Assembly (NCBI GenBank): GCA_027600665.1
Contig: JADGJL010000330.1
Span: 1 to 16,794, forward strand
Source of the DNA: Irineochytrium annulatum
Taxonomy: Eukaryota > Chytridiomycota > Chytridiomycetes > Chytridiales > Chytridiaceae
Direction: 5' to 3'
DNA: 16,794 bases
Shown here one piece after another: positions 1-9,364 of this stretch (position 1 is its first letter; each line of letters begins with the position of its first letter). The notes beneath the pieces were generated by a model. The model saw only the letters and a program-made list of their open reading frames with translations, made no database searches and was not told where the DNA came from. Made by a program: the position numbers and the translations under genes.

Positions 1-843
1 GGGGACTTGCTAGGGGACGGGGTCGGGGACGGCGACTTCGAGGGTGGCGGCGTGTCACCGCCACCGCCACCGCCGCCACCGCTACCGCAGGAGCCGAAGT
101 ACCAGTTCACATTCACGACGCCGAGGTCCTGGTTGGCAAGGGATCTGAACAGGCCAGGGGTGGCGTCGATGCCATCGCTGCCGCAGGTAGGGCATTCATC
201 GGCGACGTATGCTGCCGGGAAAAAAGTCCTTAGCCAACCCACCAACAAAAGGAAGAAACCCAATAACGCCTAACGCCAAGTACCTTCAACGGATTTGCCA
301 CCATAATTGATGCACAGAGTTTTCCCACATGACCCGGAATAAAGGGACGAGACCATGGCGACGATGTAGTCTAGAGGAATGACTCGGCGTGAGCTTATGC
401 ACGGACAAAAGAGAAGGGAGACATGCGCTTACCGCTGTTCTTATTGTACTGCCAAAAATCAAGAAGAAAGCACATTAGGACCGGTCTCCGCTGCTGACGT
501 CATCAACGTGACAGGATAACAACTTACATGCCCGCATGCGCCAGCGTTGCCGTTCTCGGTGTCGAAGTAGGTCTGCAAGCAAAGTCATAGTAAGAGCGCT
601 GCATCGTCATCAAAGGCGGTTCAAGACCGAGGCGCCGATCTTGGCTTCATGTCCGCCGTCCCTGATCACGTCTTCACGTCCCAGTTCTACTCTACACGAG
701 AGCATTCTTAACCCGTGAACGACGACGACCAGGCACCAGACCGCATTTACAACAGCAACGAGGCACAATACCATGGGACCCGAATAGGCCTGAGCAGCGC
801 TGGCGAGGGCCCCAATTGCGGCGATGGACCGAAGGAGCATCAT
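1..843 (-). CDS. Secreted double-psi beta-barrel (RlpA/expansin-like) protein, 3' end cut by window edge
   Basis: Exons by eye: 772-843, 528-572, 433-448, 284-370 and 1-211 (continuing off the edge). Introns 573-771, 449-527, 371-432 and 212-283 have GT...AG ends and keep phase. The start at 843 gives a signal peptide of about 19 residues ending AQA, then SGPMTYF, GNAGACG, SDYIVAM, CGKTLCIN, DECPTC and NWYFGSC. These are the landmarks of a small six-stranded double-psi barrel with paired cysteines. An eight-glycine run and a Pro/Ser/Lys-rich linker follow and run off the window. In fungi such barrels are extracellular and expansin- or loosenin-like, acting on or anchored in wall polysaccharide without hydrolysis; that role is inferred. 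The gene at 8405-9364 matches landmark for landmark, but this copy has three introns in the barrel's first half that the other lacks. Exon 3 is only 16 nt. The barrel call is firm; substrate and C-terminus are unknown. Confidence 0.82.
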
Positions 844-1120
844 GGTGGACTTCTTGACGATGATGGACGTGACGATATGATGATGATGGGACGTTGATGA
901 ACGAAATGTTGGTGGGGCTCACCAGACTGGCAAAGGGACGAAATGGGAAGGCGAAAATACATGGAGCACACCTCAAGCCCTGGTTTCAGGAACTGCATCA
1001 TTTTAATGGTCATCCTTATTTTTCTGAGTAGCTAGGAATATACATTGTTGATCGGTGTATTCTATAAAACGCCCTGGATACTCTCGCGCCAAATCGCATT
1101 TGTGTTTTAACTTCGTGCTG
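844..1120. other. Intergenic, upstream of the left barrel gene and downstream of the GH-like gene
   Basis: This stretch must hold the promoter of the minus-strand gene that starts at 843 and the 3' flank of the minus-strand gene that stops at 1121. An AT-rich TATA-like stretch lies at 1060-1070. I see no further coding potential and no RNA gene. Confidence 0.5.
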
Positions 1121-3220
1121 CTACTGGTTCAAGGATATTAAAATGGCTCCACCCTCGTATGGCCCAAGCCTGCCCACCTTTACCCACCCGCCTTCCACAG
1201 CTACGCTATTTTTCTTCCCAAATATCCAACTTCCTTCGCCGCTGTAACCTTTCAGCGCCGGACAGTGGAGGCCTCGCCCGGTGTCCATTCTATGGTTCCC
1301 GGTATTAGCGACGAGCAGGATCGCGTGGGAATCTTTAACCGTCCACGTCGCGGCTTCGACCACCTTCTCCCTTCTGGACGCGTTCCAAGCAAACGCTCGG
1401 TGAAAGGACGACTCGGGCGACATCAGATCATCGGCCAGAACCGCCACCTCTCTTCCCAAAACGGAGATGGAATCAGCAGTCGATTGGTCCATATGATGGC
1501 CGCGAATCCAGTACAAAATCCCCGTCGCTCGATGAATCAAAGACAGATACACCATGACTCGCAGCTCGCCTGCCGTTGGAAATCTGTTGGCCGGAATATA
1601 CAGGGTAACATGCGATGGCATACAGTGTTGATGGAAAAGGATACCTCACCTGCTCCAGAATCCCTCTTTGCCAAACCCTTGCAGAACAGCCCAAAGCGTC
1701 ATTCTTAAATGCCAATAAAACCCGCCGTTAGTAAAGCGACTCATACGCGCGCATATTTACTCTTTTCCAGCGCCGTACAAAGTTGACCGCAGGGTCTCGA
1801 ACCGCGTGGATACGTCGTTGACATTTCCCGTGCACTGATCGCAGCCACAGCAACCATAAGTCGCGTTGCATGGCGTGCCCCACACGGTCGAAAAGGTGTT
1901 GTTGTTTGAAATCATATACACGTCGGACATAACAATATCGGTGCCGGCCGCGTACTGGACCGTACCAAAGTTTAGGCAGTTTAACACCAGCGAGACAGGG
2001 CGGTATGGATCAAGAACGCGAATGTGCTCATACGAAGCGGTGACGTCGGACGGCGGGTCGCTCGTGCCGTCCGGCTCGTCTGCCGTGTACCATGTCAACA
2101 GCGCGGGTTTGCTCTTAAACCTTGTCACCTGCTCCTTGAGAAGCGTCCAATTCCGAAAGCTGTGCCTCATATCATATTGTACGAATAGACCCTGCGGCGA
2201 TATACGGGTTCAGGACGCATAATTGCAGAGAACTTCGAACACACACCAGCTCGAACGCCCGGTCCAGAAACTTCTCCATAAAATCAAAATCCTCGTAGTC
2301 TGGCGCCGGTGGTATTGGGTGCACAATTGTGTAGCCCTCACGCTTGATCACGTCCAACAAATTGATGTCTCGCAATAGGTAATTTGTCCACTGCGATGAC
2401 AACGACATAGGAAAAGTGAGGAGGCAGAAAATTAGCGTAGGTACACGCGTACCTGGGTGTAGTGGCCGTAGGGGTACACTCTCTTCGACACCCGCTCGCT
2501 CGACTTGTCTCTATACTCCACAATTGTGCCCCCCGTCTTGGCATCAATGCGCACAACGCTTCCCGTGTAGTCTTCGGCCGGCTCAGGCAGGACCAGAACT
2601 TCAACAATCGTGCTCAACTTCCCCGCCGACGCGAGCGCGGTGCCCGCTTGTACCAGCTCCAGCGTGCAATCGAGCCGGTAAGACCGCATTCTCGGTTCTG
2701 GCAGGTCGAACGGCACTTCGATGTCCAGAGCTGTACGTGATCCGCGGCTCTCCTCCTCTCGACGGCTGCGCAGCTTAATGGTCTGCGACAGGATCACGCG
2801 TCCCTCCACGGATACCTCAAGCCTGGGAAACGGCAAGCTCAGCACACGATCATGGTCCTTTGGGGTGCACGACGTACCGACATGAAATCAAGCACCTCGC
2901 TTTGGGTCTTCCAGGACGCGAGGTACGGTGGCGTGACGAGCAGCGATCCCTTGGCCTCGCCAACGTAAGGTTGAAGGCGCGGCCGGATCATAAAGTCCGC
3001 CGTCTCCGGACGCGGCGTGTCAGCCCACGGTGGTGGCGGTACGACAGCAGGTGACCCCACCTCGTAATGCAAGCCACACCTAAGCGCAGCGATTATTTCT
3101 TATAGCGCGTGCCGCATCTCCTTACCATGTATTCCAGCGTCCCGCATCGTTCCCGACCACCTGCTGCTGGTCTCCCCGCACCAACGTTGCCAGCAGGCTG
3201 GAGATCAGCACCGACCACAT
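1121..3220 (-). CDS. Secreted glycoside-hydrolase-like protein (TIM-barrel type), seven exons
   Basis: Exons: 3126-3220, 2882-3079, 2453-2822, 2247-2390, 1761-2191, 1650-1703 and 1121-1583, giving about 584 residues. The start at 3220 gives a hydrophobic signal peptide (MWSVLISSLLATL). Residues about 95-240 look like a beta-sandwich. The C-terminal half reads as a TIM barrel: GLFVQYDMRHSF near 270-281, LLTWYTADEPDG with a likely acid/base Glu308, a Cys-rich loop (CNATYGCCGCDQC), and PTAGELRVMVYLSLIHRATG before YWIRG. I recall this signature from uncharacterised fungal proteins resembling clan GH-A hydrolases. Four N-glycosylation sequons (NWT, NTF, NAT, NAS) fit secretion. A nucleophile Glu is not obvious after the YWI strand, so activity is uncertain. 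The exon 2/3 junction is the weak point: a GTCGGT donor (2881) with a CAG acceptor (2823) keeps frame. The alternative donor 2877 needs a GAG acceptor at 2816. Confidence 0.78.
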
Positions 3221-3369
3221 TTTGCGACAGCTTGTAAATATTTGACCAACCCCTCAAGCCCTTGTGGAAGCTTTCTAATAAAACATTCCAAAAATATGAA
3301 GAAGGGAAGCTAATGTAACATCAGAACAGCAAATGCATGGCTATATTAGAGAATTCAGGTAACTGTGTC

Positions 3370-4525
3370 TTATCGCGCGGCCACTCTGCGCTTCGAATTC
3401 TTCATTTTAGCTCCATCCTTCGTTGCCGGCCCTTTCGACTCGGCCTGCGCCATCACGGCCGCCGACACGCCGCTGGGGTTCCTCTGTCTCCAAAATTCGA
3501 CCCTCCCGTCGATGAACCGAAGCCCCTCGCCAACGAGTGACTTCACCGCGCCTTGGCCGGCCATCATGAACCGGTCGTCCCTTCGCAACTCCTCCAGAAA
3601 GACTTTGTCCTCGTACAGCTCCTCCAATAGGTTGCGCTCGTGCATTTCCTTCTCCAGCACGGTCATACCAGGCTCTGACCGTGTTCTAAACAGCTGCGTG
3701 CTCATCCCGCCAAACTCCTTCCCACGGCCTCGCGCGTCCACGCCACCACCGCCCGCCGCCGCGCCACCCCGTCCGCCGCCCATGACGCTGACCATCCTGA
3801 CCTTCTTTGTGCCCTCGCCCTTGGCCGCCGACATAGGCGCGGTGTCCTCCACCTCGCCCCTGGCCTTCACTTTCGCCCGTTTGTCCCTGAGCTTGCCCGG
3901 GTCCAGGAGCGCGACGGCCGACCGGATAGCTTCGGTGCTCTTGGCGACACCGACGTGGAAGCCGTCCATCTCGGGCCTAACCCTCCTTCCACGGTGGTAC
4001 AACACGAGGGCGTCCTCGAAGTCGCCGCGCGCGTAGAGAGACTCGGCCTTCTGGAAGATGCCGCGGATGAAATTCGGGTCGCGCTGGAGGGAAAGCTCGG
4101 CGTCGCTGAGGGCCGAGGCGGTGTCGCCGAGCATCATGCTGCACCGGGATCGGTTGACGAGGCAATCCACGTCATCGGGGTGGAATTCGAGAGCTCTAGG
4201 TAGAATGCTGTGGATCAGAAACGACACGACGCGACGCGATTGTTTTGAGAACCGACCGCGTGTATCTGTCCAGCGCCTCGGCGAAGAACCCGCCCGTCGC
4301 AAGCTTGTCAGCCTCCGCGGCCAGGGATTGGAACAGCGCCTGGGCGTCCTTCGGGTCTAGCGGCGGCGGCGAGGCCGACCTCGACACGACCTTGGCCACC
4401 TTTGGCACCTTCTTTCGCAACTTGCCCGCTTGCTTCTTTGCCGTCGGCTTCACGGTCTCGACATCGCTGCCGTCGCTCCCGGCAGCCTCCTCCTCCGTTC
4501 CAGCGGGCTTCGTTGGTTTCGCCAT
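3370..4525 (-). CDS. ODAD4: Outer dynein arm docking complex subunit 4 (TTC25-like TPR protein)
   Basis: Exons 4257-4525 and 3370-4195 give 364 residues. The 61-nt intron (donor GTCGGT, acceptor CTAG) joins YTR to ALEFHP exactly where the TPR helix needs it. Residues 1-60 are charged with a Lys-rich patch (29-47). Three TPR units span about 62-166, with NRSRC, DAELSLQRDP, KAESLY, GDFEDALVLYHRG and VRPEM, closely matching animal TTC25 (for example ALVFYHRG). The C-terminal block LLEELYEDKVFLEELRRD (279-296) and FWRQR (324-328) is also diagnostic of the family. The protein helps dock outer dynein arms on axonemal doublet microtubules, so the organism should make motile flagella. At 364 residues it is shorter than the vertebrate protein and ends in a basic tail (KNSKRRVAAR). 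A Gly/Ala-rich low-complexity insert (229-242) splits the TPRs from the C-terminal block. Its neighbours are unrelated. Confidence 0.88.
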
Positions 4526-5280
4526 TGCCGCGTTCAGAGTATCGACGCGGTGTTATGGACGGATCCTTGCTGACACTGCTGCACTTCGGAACTTTTCAGG
4601 GCACGCTGGCCAGCACAGATCATTGTCCTTACCTCGTTGTGATTGGGTTGCGCTGGCATCGAATGGCGCGTTTCTGCGCATGTCGAAATGGAGGAAGATC
4701 CAGCGATCTTCAACTTCGCGCAGTACAACGTGTGAGACATGTTTACGCATTCGCAATCGGCATGTAGTTCTCCAGCACTGCAATTTCACGAAAGAACGAG
4801 CCGATAGGACTGTTGAGCGATACTAAGTTCTGTAGTCTATGATGAAGAAGGCAATTCTATGACAGCGCCGAAGCTATTGCGGCGACAGCGGTGAACCTTG
4901 GGAGTGTTGCAATACCGAGACTCCTTAGAGAAGGAAATGGTCCGGGGGAGGAAGCGGCGTGTCTTATTTCTTTGGAGCTGAAGAACATAGATTGAGCTCG
5001 TTTGGACAATATGGTCCGAAACGGGACTCCGCTTCCTCTGCTCGCCTCCATCTCGCTAATACTTTATTTACTCTTAGCCAATAATTAGCCAAGGAAGTAG
5101 GAGAGCGCTAGTGGAAATAGGTGACCAAAAGAAGCAATTAAATTGCGTACCACAAAAATAGTATGGAAGCATTCTCCGAAGGGAGGCGATGGAGCAAGGG
5201 AATGCTCAAATGGCGAATTTCTATTAAACATGGCGCGTTTAAATAAGCAACAACCATTCTACATCACATAATGCTGAATT
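4526..5280. promoter_or_regulatory. 755-bp intergenic region; ODAD4 promoter and RRP6 3' flank
   Basis: No convincing gene: the open frames here are short, lack family motifs and have no coherent splice partners. The segment next to 4525 should carry the ODAD4 promoter. At 4647-4660 there is an imperfect inverted element resembling an RFX X-box (11 of 14 positions match GTTGCCATGGCAAC), about 122 bp upstream of the ODAD4 start codon. That match is suggestive only. The stretch 5050-5280 is AT-rich and holds the 3' flank of RRP6. Confidence 0.35.
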
Positions 5281-7871
5281 TCACTTCTTATATGTCATCG
5301 ACTTCCCCCGGCTAAGAGACCTATTAATGTTCGCAACAACCTTCGGTTCCCTCTTCTTCGCGATTTTCGAATCATCAACCTCCCCATACGGATTGAAATC
5401 TATCTCGTTCTCCCCGTCCTTGTTCTTCCTCTTTTTCGACTCCACCTCATATGCTTCGCCCTTCTTAGGGTACTTGTGGGCCTCGATCTCGCTCGGACCT
5501 CCGTCCGGCTTTCGATACAAGACATCCGGCCCGCCGGACCCAGGCTCGTCCAGCACCCTCGCCTTCTTCACTGCCTTCTTCCCGACCTGGACGATTTCGT
5601 ACGGGTCCTTCTTCCTTTTCTTTGCATCCGGCGACGAAACCGCTTCCGACTCAAGCTCCATGTCCTCCTCCCCCTTCTCGGCCTCGGCAGCCGCTCGCTC
5701 AGCGTCCTCCCTCTCCTTCCGCTTCCGCACAAGCTCGAACCCTGGCGAAATAAGGAAGAGAGACTGCCGCACCCTCTCGGCCTCCCGTAGCTTGGGGTAC
5801 GGCTCCACGTCGCCACGTGCGACGTCAAACATCCGCGAGAATGGCCTTACCTCCAAGGTCGCTACGGCCCGGATGCACGTCTTCCCGTTCTCCTTCTTAT
5901 CGTTCAAAGTCGATACGAAGAAGCCCTTATCCAGCTCCAGCAAGATCGGCGCCCCGTTGTCATCATCAAACCTCTTGTGCACAGAACTCGTGACGATCGG
6001 CAACGTAACGTCTATCGCGCCAGGATGCGTAAGCGTCCCGTTCTCCTTCGCCCTCCTCTCGGCCTCCACCGCCGCCTTGACCCTTGCCTGCTCCATCGCG
6101 ATAACGAGGTCCCCCGCGTACATCCTGACTAAATTTGGCACAGGGTTACAGCAGGCAAACACGCCTCGCTCGTCCTTCGGCATTCTCGTCGCTAGGTTCG
6201 CCAGCATGAAATTCGGAAGGACGTACCGAGCCGACTCATCCTCCTCCCTCGCGATGCGGTCCCGCCACGCATGTACCGCCTTGTAGGCCGCCACCTGCTC
6301 GGGCGACATTGGGATGGTGACCTTCCGGAGTTGGGTACGCCACCCCACCGGGCCATCACCCTCGGCGTCGTAGGGCTCCTTGACGTACACATTTAAAGAC
6401 GTGCGCTCGGAGCGGGTGAGGACGACGTGGAGAAGCTGCTTTGTGGCGGAGTCCGAGCGAAGGAGGGTTTCGTTGCGCATGCGGTCAAAGATGTAGAGGA
6501 GATAGTGGGTGTCCATGCGGGCGTACTTGAGCATGTCGCGTGGTAGCGGTCTGCAGAGACACAATGATTAGTTTTACGGCGCAAAAAGCATAACCGTGCC
6601 GTATCCGCCAGTCCGCCAGCTGGTAGGCCTTGTTCGTCTCCACATTACAGTACATCTGCAACAAGAAGGCAAGACCGTGCTTCTCAAGCTCAAGGACATG
6701 CGAAGCGTGGAACGTGTCGAAGAGGTTTACGATGTAAACGCCAAAGTCCTTTTGTAGCCAGATGATGTCAGACTCAGCTCCGTGAAGGACCTTCGTCGCC
6801 AATTTTCGTTAGCGAGGCAACTATTACATAAACGCCCGCCAACCTTCACGATAGCAGGATCTGAAAAGGGCTCGTTGAGCTTACGCATCGGAGCTCGAAG
6901 CACTAGCGCGTCGACAATAAAGTCTTGCGAACGCGTGGACACTTGCATCAGGCAGGTAAAGCCCTGATATGATCGATGATCATGGTGCTGTTTGTTTGAC
7001 CGATGTAAGGAGTCACGGATGTAATGCCGACAACCCTCTAACCTCAAGATCGATTGCGATTTCTCGCGACGCATTCAAATGTGCAATCATCGCATCCAAC
7101 TTTTCCTCCGTGTCGACGAATGTATACGTGGAAGTATCGAAATCCGTATATAGGATCTCAGGGCTTATTTCGAACAACCAGGACGGGTACTGGATGTTTG
7201 AAATCTCATACTCGTACGGGTGGCCATCACTGGAAGCGCGAACACAATAAGCACTCGCAATCCATACTAGCTTAACAACTAACCCAGCCTCCTCGAGAGG
7301 TTTCTTAGCGTGATGCTTCACGCGTAGCTTCCTCACAAACGGCCTCGACGAGTTGTCCGGCCTATCCTCAAACCTCAGCTGTGGCCTCGCGATATTCTTC
7401 GCGTGCACGTAGTCCGATGTCTTTCCCGTCCTCGCGTCCGTTAATTTCACGACTACAGGTGCAGACTGCGCCGGAACAGTTCCCGGATTCCGAGAGTGCT
7501 GCAGCCGGCCCGCGACCTCGTCCAGGCAGACATCCTATTCCAGGGATCCTACATTAAACCGTCGTGGGATCGCTCTAATAATAACCCAAACTCACGGCCT
7601 TTTCCAGCAAGTTATCTAGGATATCCACAATGCCGTCGAACCTGTCCACGACGTCGTCCAAATCCTCGAGCGGCTCCGGCCCGCCACCAGGCGGCGCAAG
7701 CTTGCCCACGAGAGTGTTGCAAAGCGCGAGGAGGCGGCCGCCGGAGGCCGCGACTTTGTCTGAGAAGGGCTTGGAGAGAGACTTGTAAAACGGGAGGTCC
7801 TTGGTCTGAAGGAATTGGGACGCCGAAGTTGCAGTCGTGAGCTGCTCAAGCACCTTGTTGATCTCAACCAT
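5281..7871 (-). CDS. RRP6: Nuclear exosome 3'-5' exonuclease RRP6 (EXOSC10)
   Basis: Exons: 7596-7871, 7284-7498, 7043-7229, 6844-6987, 6600-6790 and 5281-6550, giving 760 residues, normal for the family. Residues 1-95 form a PMC2NT-like domain (partner Rrp47/C1D binding is known for the family). The DEDD-Y exonuclease core holds DLEHH (Asp224, Glu226), HGAESDI (Asp282) and YARMDTHY (Tyr347, Asp351). All catalytic residues are present, and WRIRPL and FTCLMQ match the family closely. An HRDC domain follows (about 380-460), then a charged, lysine-rich tail with KKRKK-type nuclear localisation signals. The enzyme trims and degrades nuclear RNA with the exosome core. The start at 7871 was chosen because it opens directly into PMC2NT; a CAG after a long T run at 7891 suggests an intron in the 5' leader. 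The intron at 6551-6599 has a GC donor. Confidence 0.93.
6551..6599 (-). other. RRP6: GC-AG intron in RRP6 (49 nt) with a canonical GT decoy 5 nt downstream
   Basis: On the minus strand the intron begins GCACGG and ends CTGCAG. Splicing here is the only choice I found that joins WRIR to PLPRDM in frame. The nearest GT donor, starting at 6594, shifts the frame and reads to a stop at 6393, losing catalytic Tyr347 and Asp351. Confidence 0.7.
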
Positions 7872-8404
7872 TATGTTTGACCACCATGTCCTGGAAAAAA
7901 AAAGGTGGCGGCCAATACTTGATGCAGAAACGTAAACTCGCATATCTTAGCAGCGGAAGATAGACCTCCCTAAGTTAGTCGGCTTCGCTTAAAACAACTT
8001 TGGATTACAGAAGCTTTAGAAAAACGGAATTAAAACGGACACGTTGGTATTATAAAAATACGTGAATTTGGCCTTTGACCCGAGTAAATGGAAAACGAAT
8101 AGTACTTTTAACGATGAAAATCAGAAAGAATGGAAAGGATGATGTTCGCATGAAGGAGGCACGATGACGCAGAAATTTGTAGTCTTAGATGCGAAAGGTA
8201 AAATTATAAGGGGAACTGATGGCCGCCATGTACATCTAGCCGATATTGAAAACGAAAAGTGCGAATAACACGCGAAAGGTCCAGCTGTGCGAGTAACGGA
8301 AAGGTCATATGGCAGTGTAACAGATAAAGGAAGGTTCAGCGAGGTCATTAGCGTTAACGCGATTAACAGATACCGACAACCCATGATATATCTCGACAAT
8401 CTTA
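7872..8404. promoter_or_regulatory. 533-bp intergenic region; RRP6 promoter/leader and 3' flank of the right barrel gene
   Basis: No gene seen. The part nearest 7871 contains a run of nine T residues before CAG on the minus strand (acceptor at 7892-7891), 19 nt from the RRP6 start, which looks like the 3' end of a leader intron. The rest is AT-richer sequence without recognisable coding, tRNA or repeat structure. Confidence 0.45.
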
Positions 8405-9364
8405 TCATGACCTCATCATGCAGTGCGTCCTCGCCGCCAACGGCGGGAGGTTCGGGTCCGTAACTGCGGGCCACCCGACGGTTGGCGACGCCGCGACCGT
8501 GAAGGCCGCGGGTGAAAGGTCAGTGACGTTTAAGGTCGCCGAGGGCGTGGCGGCGCCAGCGCCGTCATCAGTCCAGGTGGCCGTCGGCGTGGTCGTTGTC
8601 GCGGGTGCCGGAGTGGAGGCCGACGAGCTCAACGACGACAGGAGGCCCGCACCCGCGTGCGTGGTTGTGGAGCTCATGTGGGGCAGCGGCGGCACCGTCG
8701 TAGATGGGGACGGCGAGGGTTTGGCAGGTGTTGGCGAAGGCGACGAGGAAGGCGTTTTGGACGGCGACGGTGACGGGCTCTTTGACGTTCCGACCGGGGT
8801 GCTTGAGGGCGTCTTGGATGGAGACGGGGACGCCGTAGGGGTCGGAGTCGGTTTGGGGTTGGGCGCGGGAGTTGGCGTGGGAGACGGCGTCGAGGGCGAC
8901 CCTTCACCGTCGCCGCCGCCTCCACCTCCTCCGGTACACTTCCCGAAGTACCAGGATATGGCGAAGACGCCGACGCCGAGGCCGTTAAATTCTTGGAAGA
9001 CCTGGGGCGACATGTCGAGGGATTCGGCGCGGCATCCGGGGCAGTTATCCTCCTGCGTTACTTGGACCTCTTTGCCGTTCGCTTTGTTGAGGAAATAGAT
9101 TGAGCTAAGGGAACAAACCAACTCCTTCAGGTTCCCACGCATACCTGAGATACAAATGGGGCTCCCGCAGTTTCCCAGCCTGTACTGCGGCGAATTCACT
9201 GCGACGATGTAGTCGGAATCGGAGTTCTGCAGGCCACAGGCGCCGATGCCAACACTGGGCGAATAGTAAGTTGCAAAACCCGAGAAGCTTTGGACGACGA
9301 CGCCGGAGCCCAAGACGGCGAGGGCCACGAGGACCGCTCGGAGCACTGGGATGCTAGTGGTCAT
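8405..9364 (-). CDS. Secreted double-psi beta-barrel (RlpA/expansin-like) protein with Pro/Thr/Ser-rich tail
   Basis: Exons 9145-9364 and 8405-9081 give 298 residues. The start at 9364 opens a signal peptide (residues 1-26, hydrophobic core [18 protein letters not shown]). The barrel covers about 27-122: [45 protein letters not shown] and WYFGKC. A seven-glycine run (124-130) leads to a linker of Pro, Thr, Ser and Lys (about 135-205), mucin-like and probably O-glycosylated, then a Thr/Ala-rich tail with no clear membrane anchor. The 63-nt intron (9082-9144, donor GTATGC) is a multiple of three and stop-free, so the frame also reads straight through. Removing it aligns CIS-ANGKEV with CIN-YGGKSV of the paralog at 1-843, which supports splicing. 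A non-hydrolytic wall-loosening or wall-bound role is inferred from the family. An upstream ATG at 9460 in the same frame is less likely because it buries the signal peptide. Confidence 0.82.
   Translation of the reverse strand: MTTSIPVLRAVLVALAVLGSGVVVQSFSGFATYYSPSVGIGACGLQNSDSDYIVAVNSPQYRLGNCGSPICISGMRGNLKELVCSLSSIYFLNKANGKEVQVTQEDNCPGCRAESLDMSPQVFQEFNGLGVGVFAISWYFGKCTGGGGGGGDGEGSPSTPSPTPTPAPNPKPTPTPTASPSPSKTPSSTPVGTSKSPSPSPSKTPSSSPSPTPAKPSPSPSTTVPPLPHMSSTTTHAGAGLLSSLSSSASTPAPATTTTPTATWTDDGAGAATPSATLNVTDLSPAAFTVAASPTVGWPAVTDPNLPPLAARTHCMMRS
8692..8932 (-). repeat. Low-complexity Gly run and Pro/Ser/Thr linker repeat within the barrel gene
   Basis: These codons give GGGGGGG and then degenerate [12 protein letters not shown] and PSPTPAKP units. 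The left-edge paralog shows the same order (glycine run, then Pro/Ser/Lys units) at about 1-95, so this architecture existed before the two genes separated. Confidence 0.75.

Noticed and set aside
3365..4036. 223-codon plus-strand frame opposite ODAD4
   Set aside because: Low-complexity Pro/Ser sequence opposite a conserved TPR protein; a shadow.
5327..6286. 319-codon plus-strand open frame opposite RRP6 exon 6
   Set aside because: It mirrors the GC-ending codons of RRP6, reads as Ser/Phe-rich sequence without motifs, and the minus strand encodes a well-conserved enzyme.
8121..8474. 117-codon minus-strand frame with a hydrophobic middle
   Set aside because: It overlaps the 3' end of the barrel gene in another frame, and its hydrophobic stretch falls in AT-rich flank; no family resemblance.
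8418..9098. 226-codon plus-strand frame rich in Gly, Asp and Val
   Set aside because: It is the antisense of the Pro/Ser/Thr linker of the barrel gene; the repeat composition explains it.
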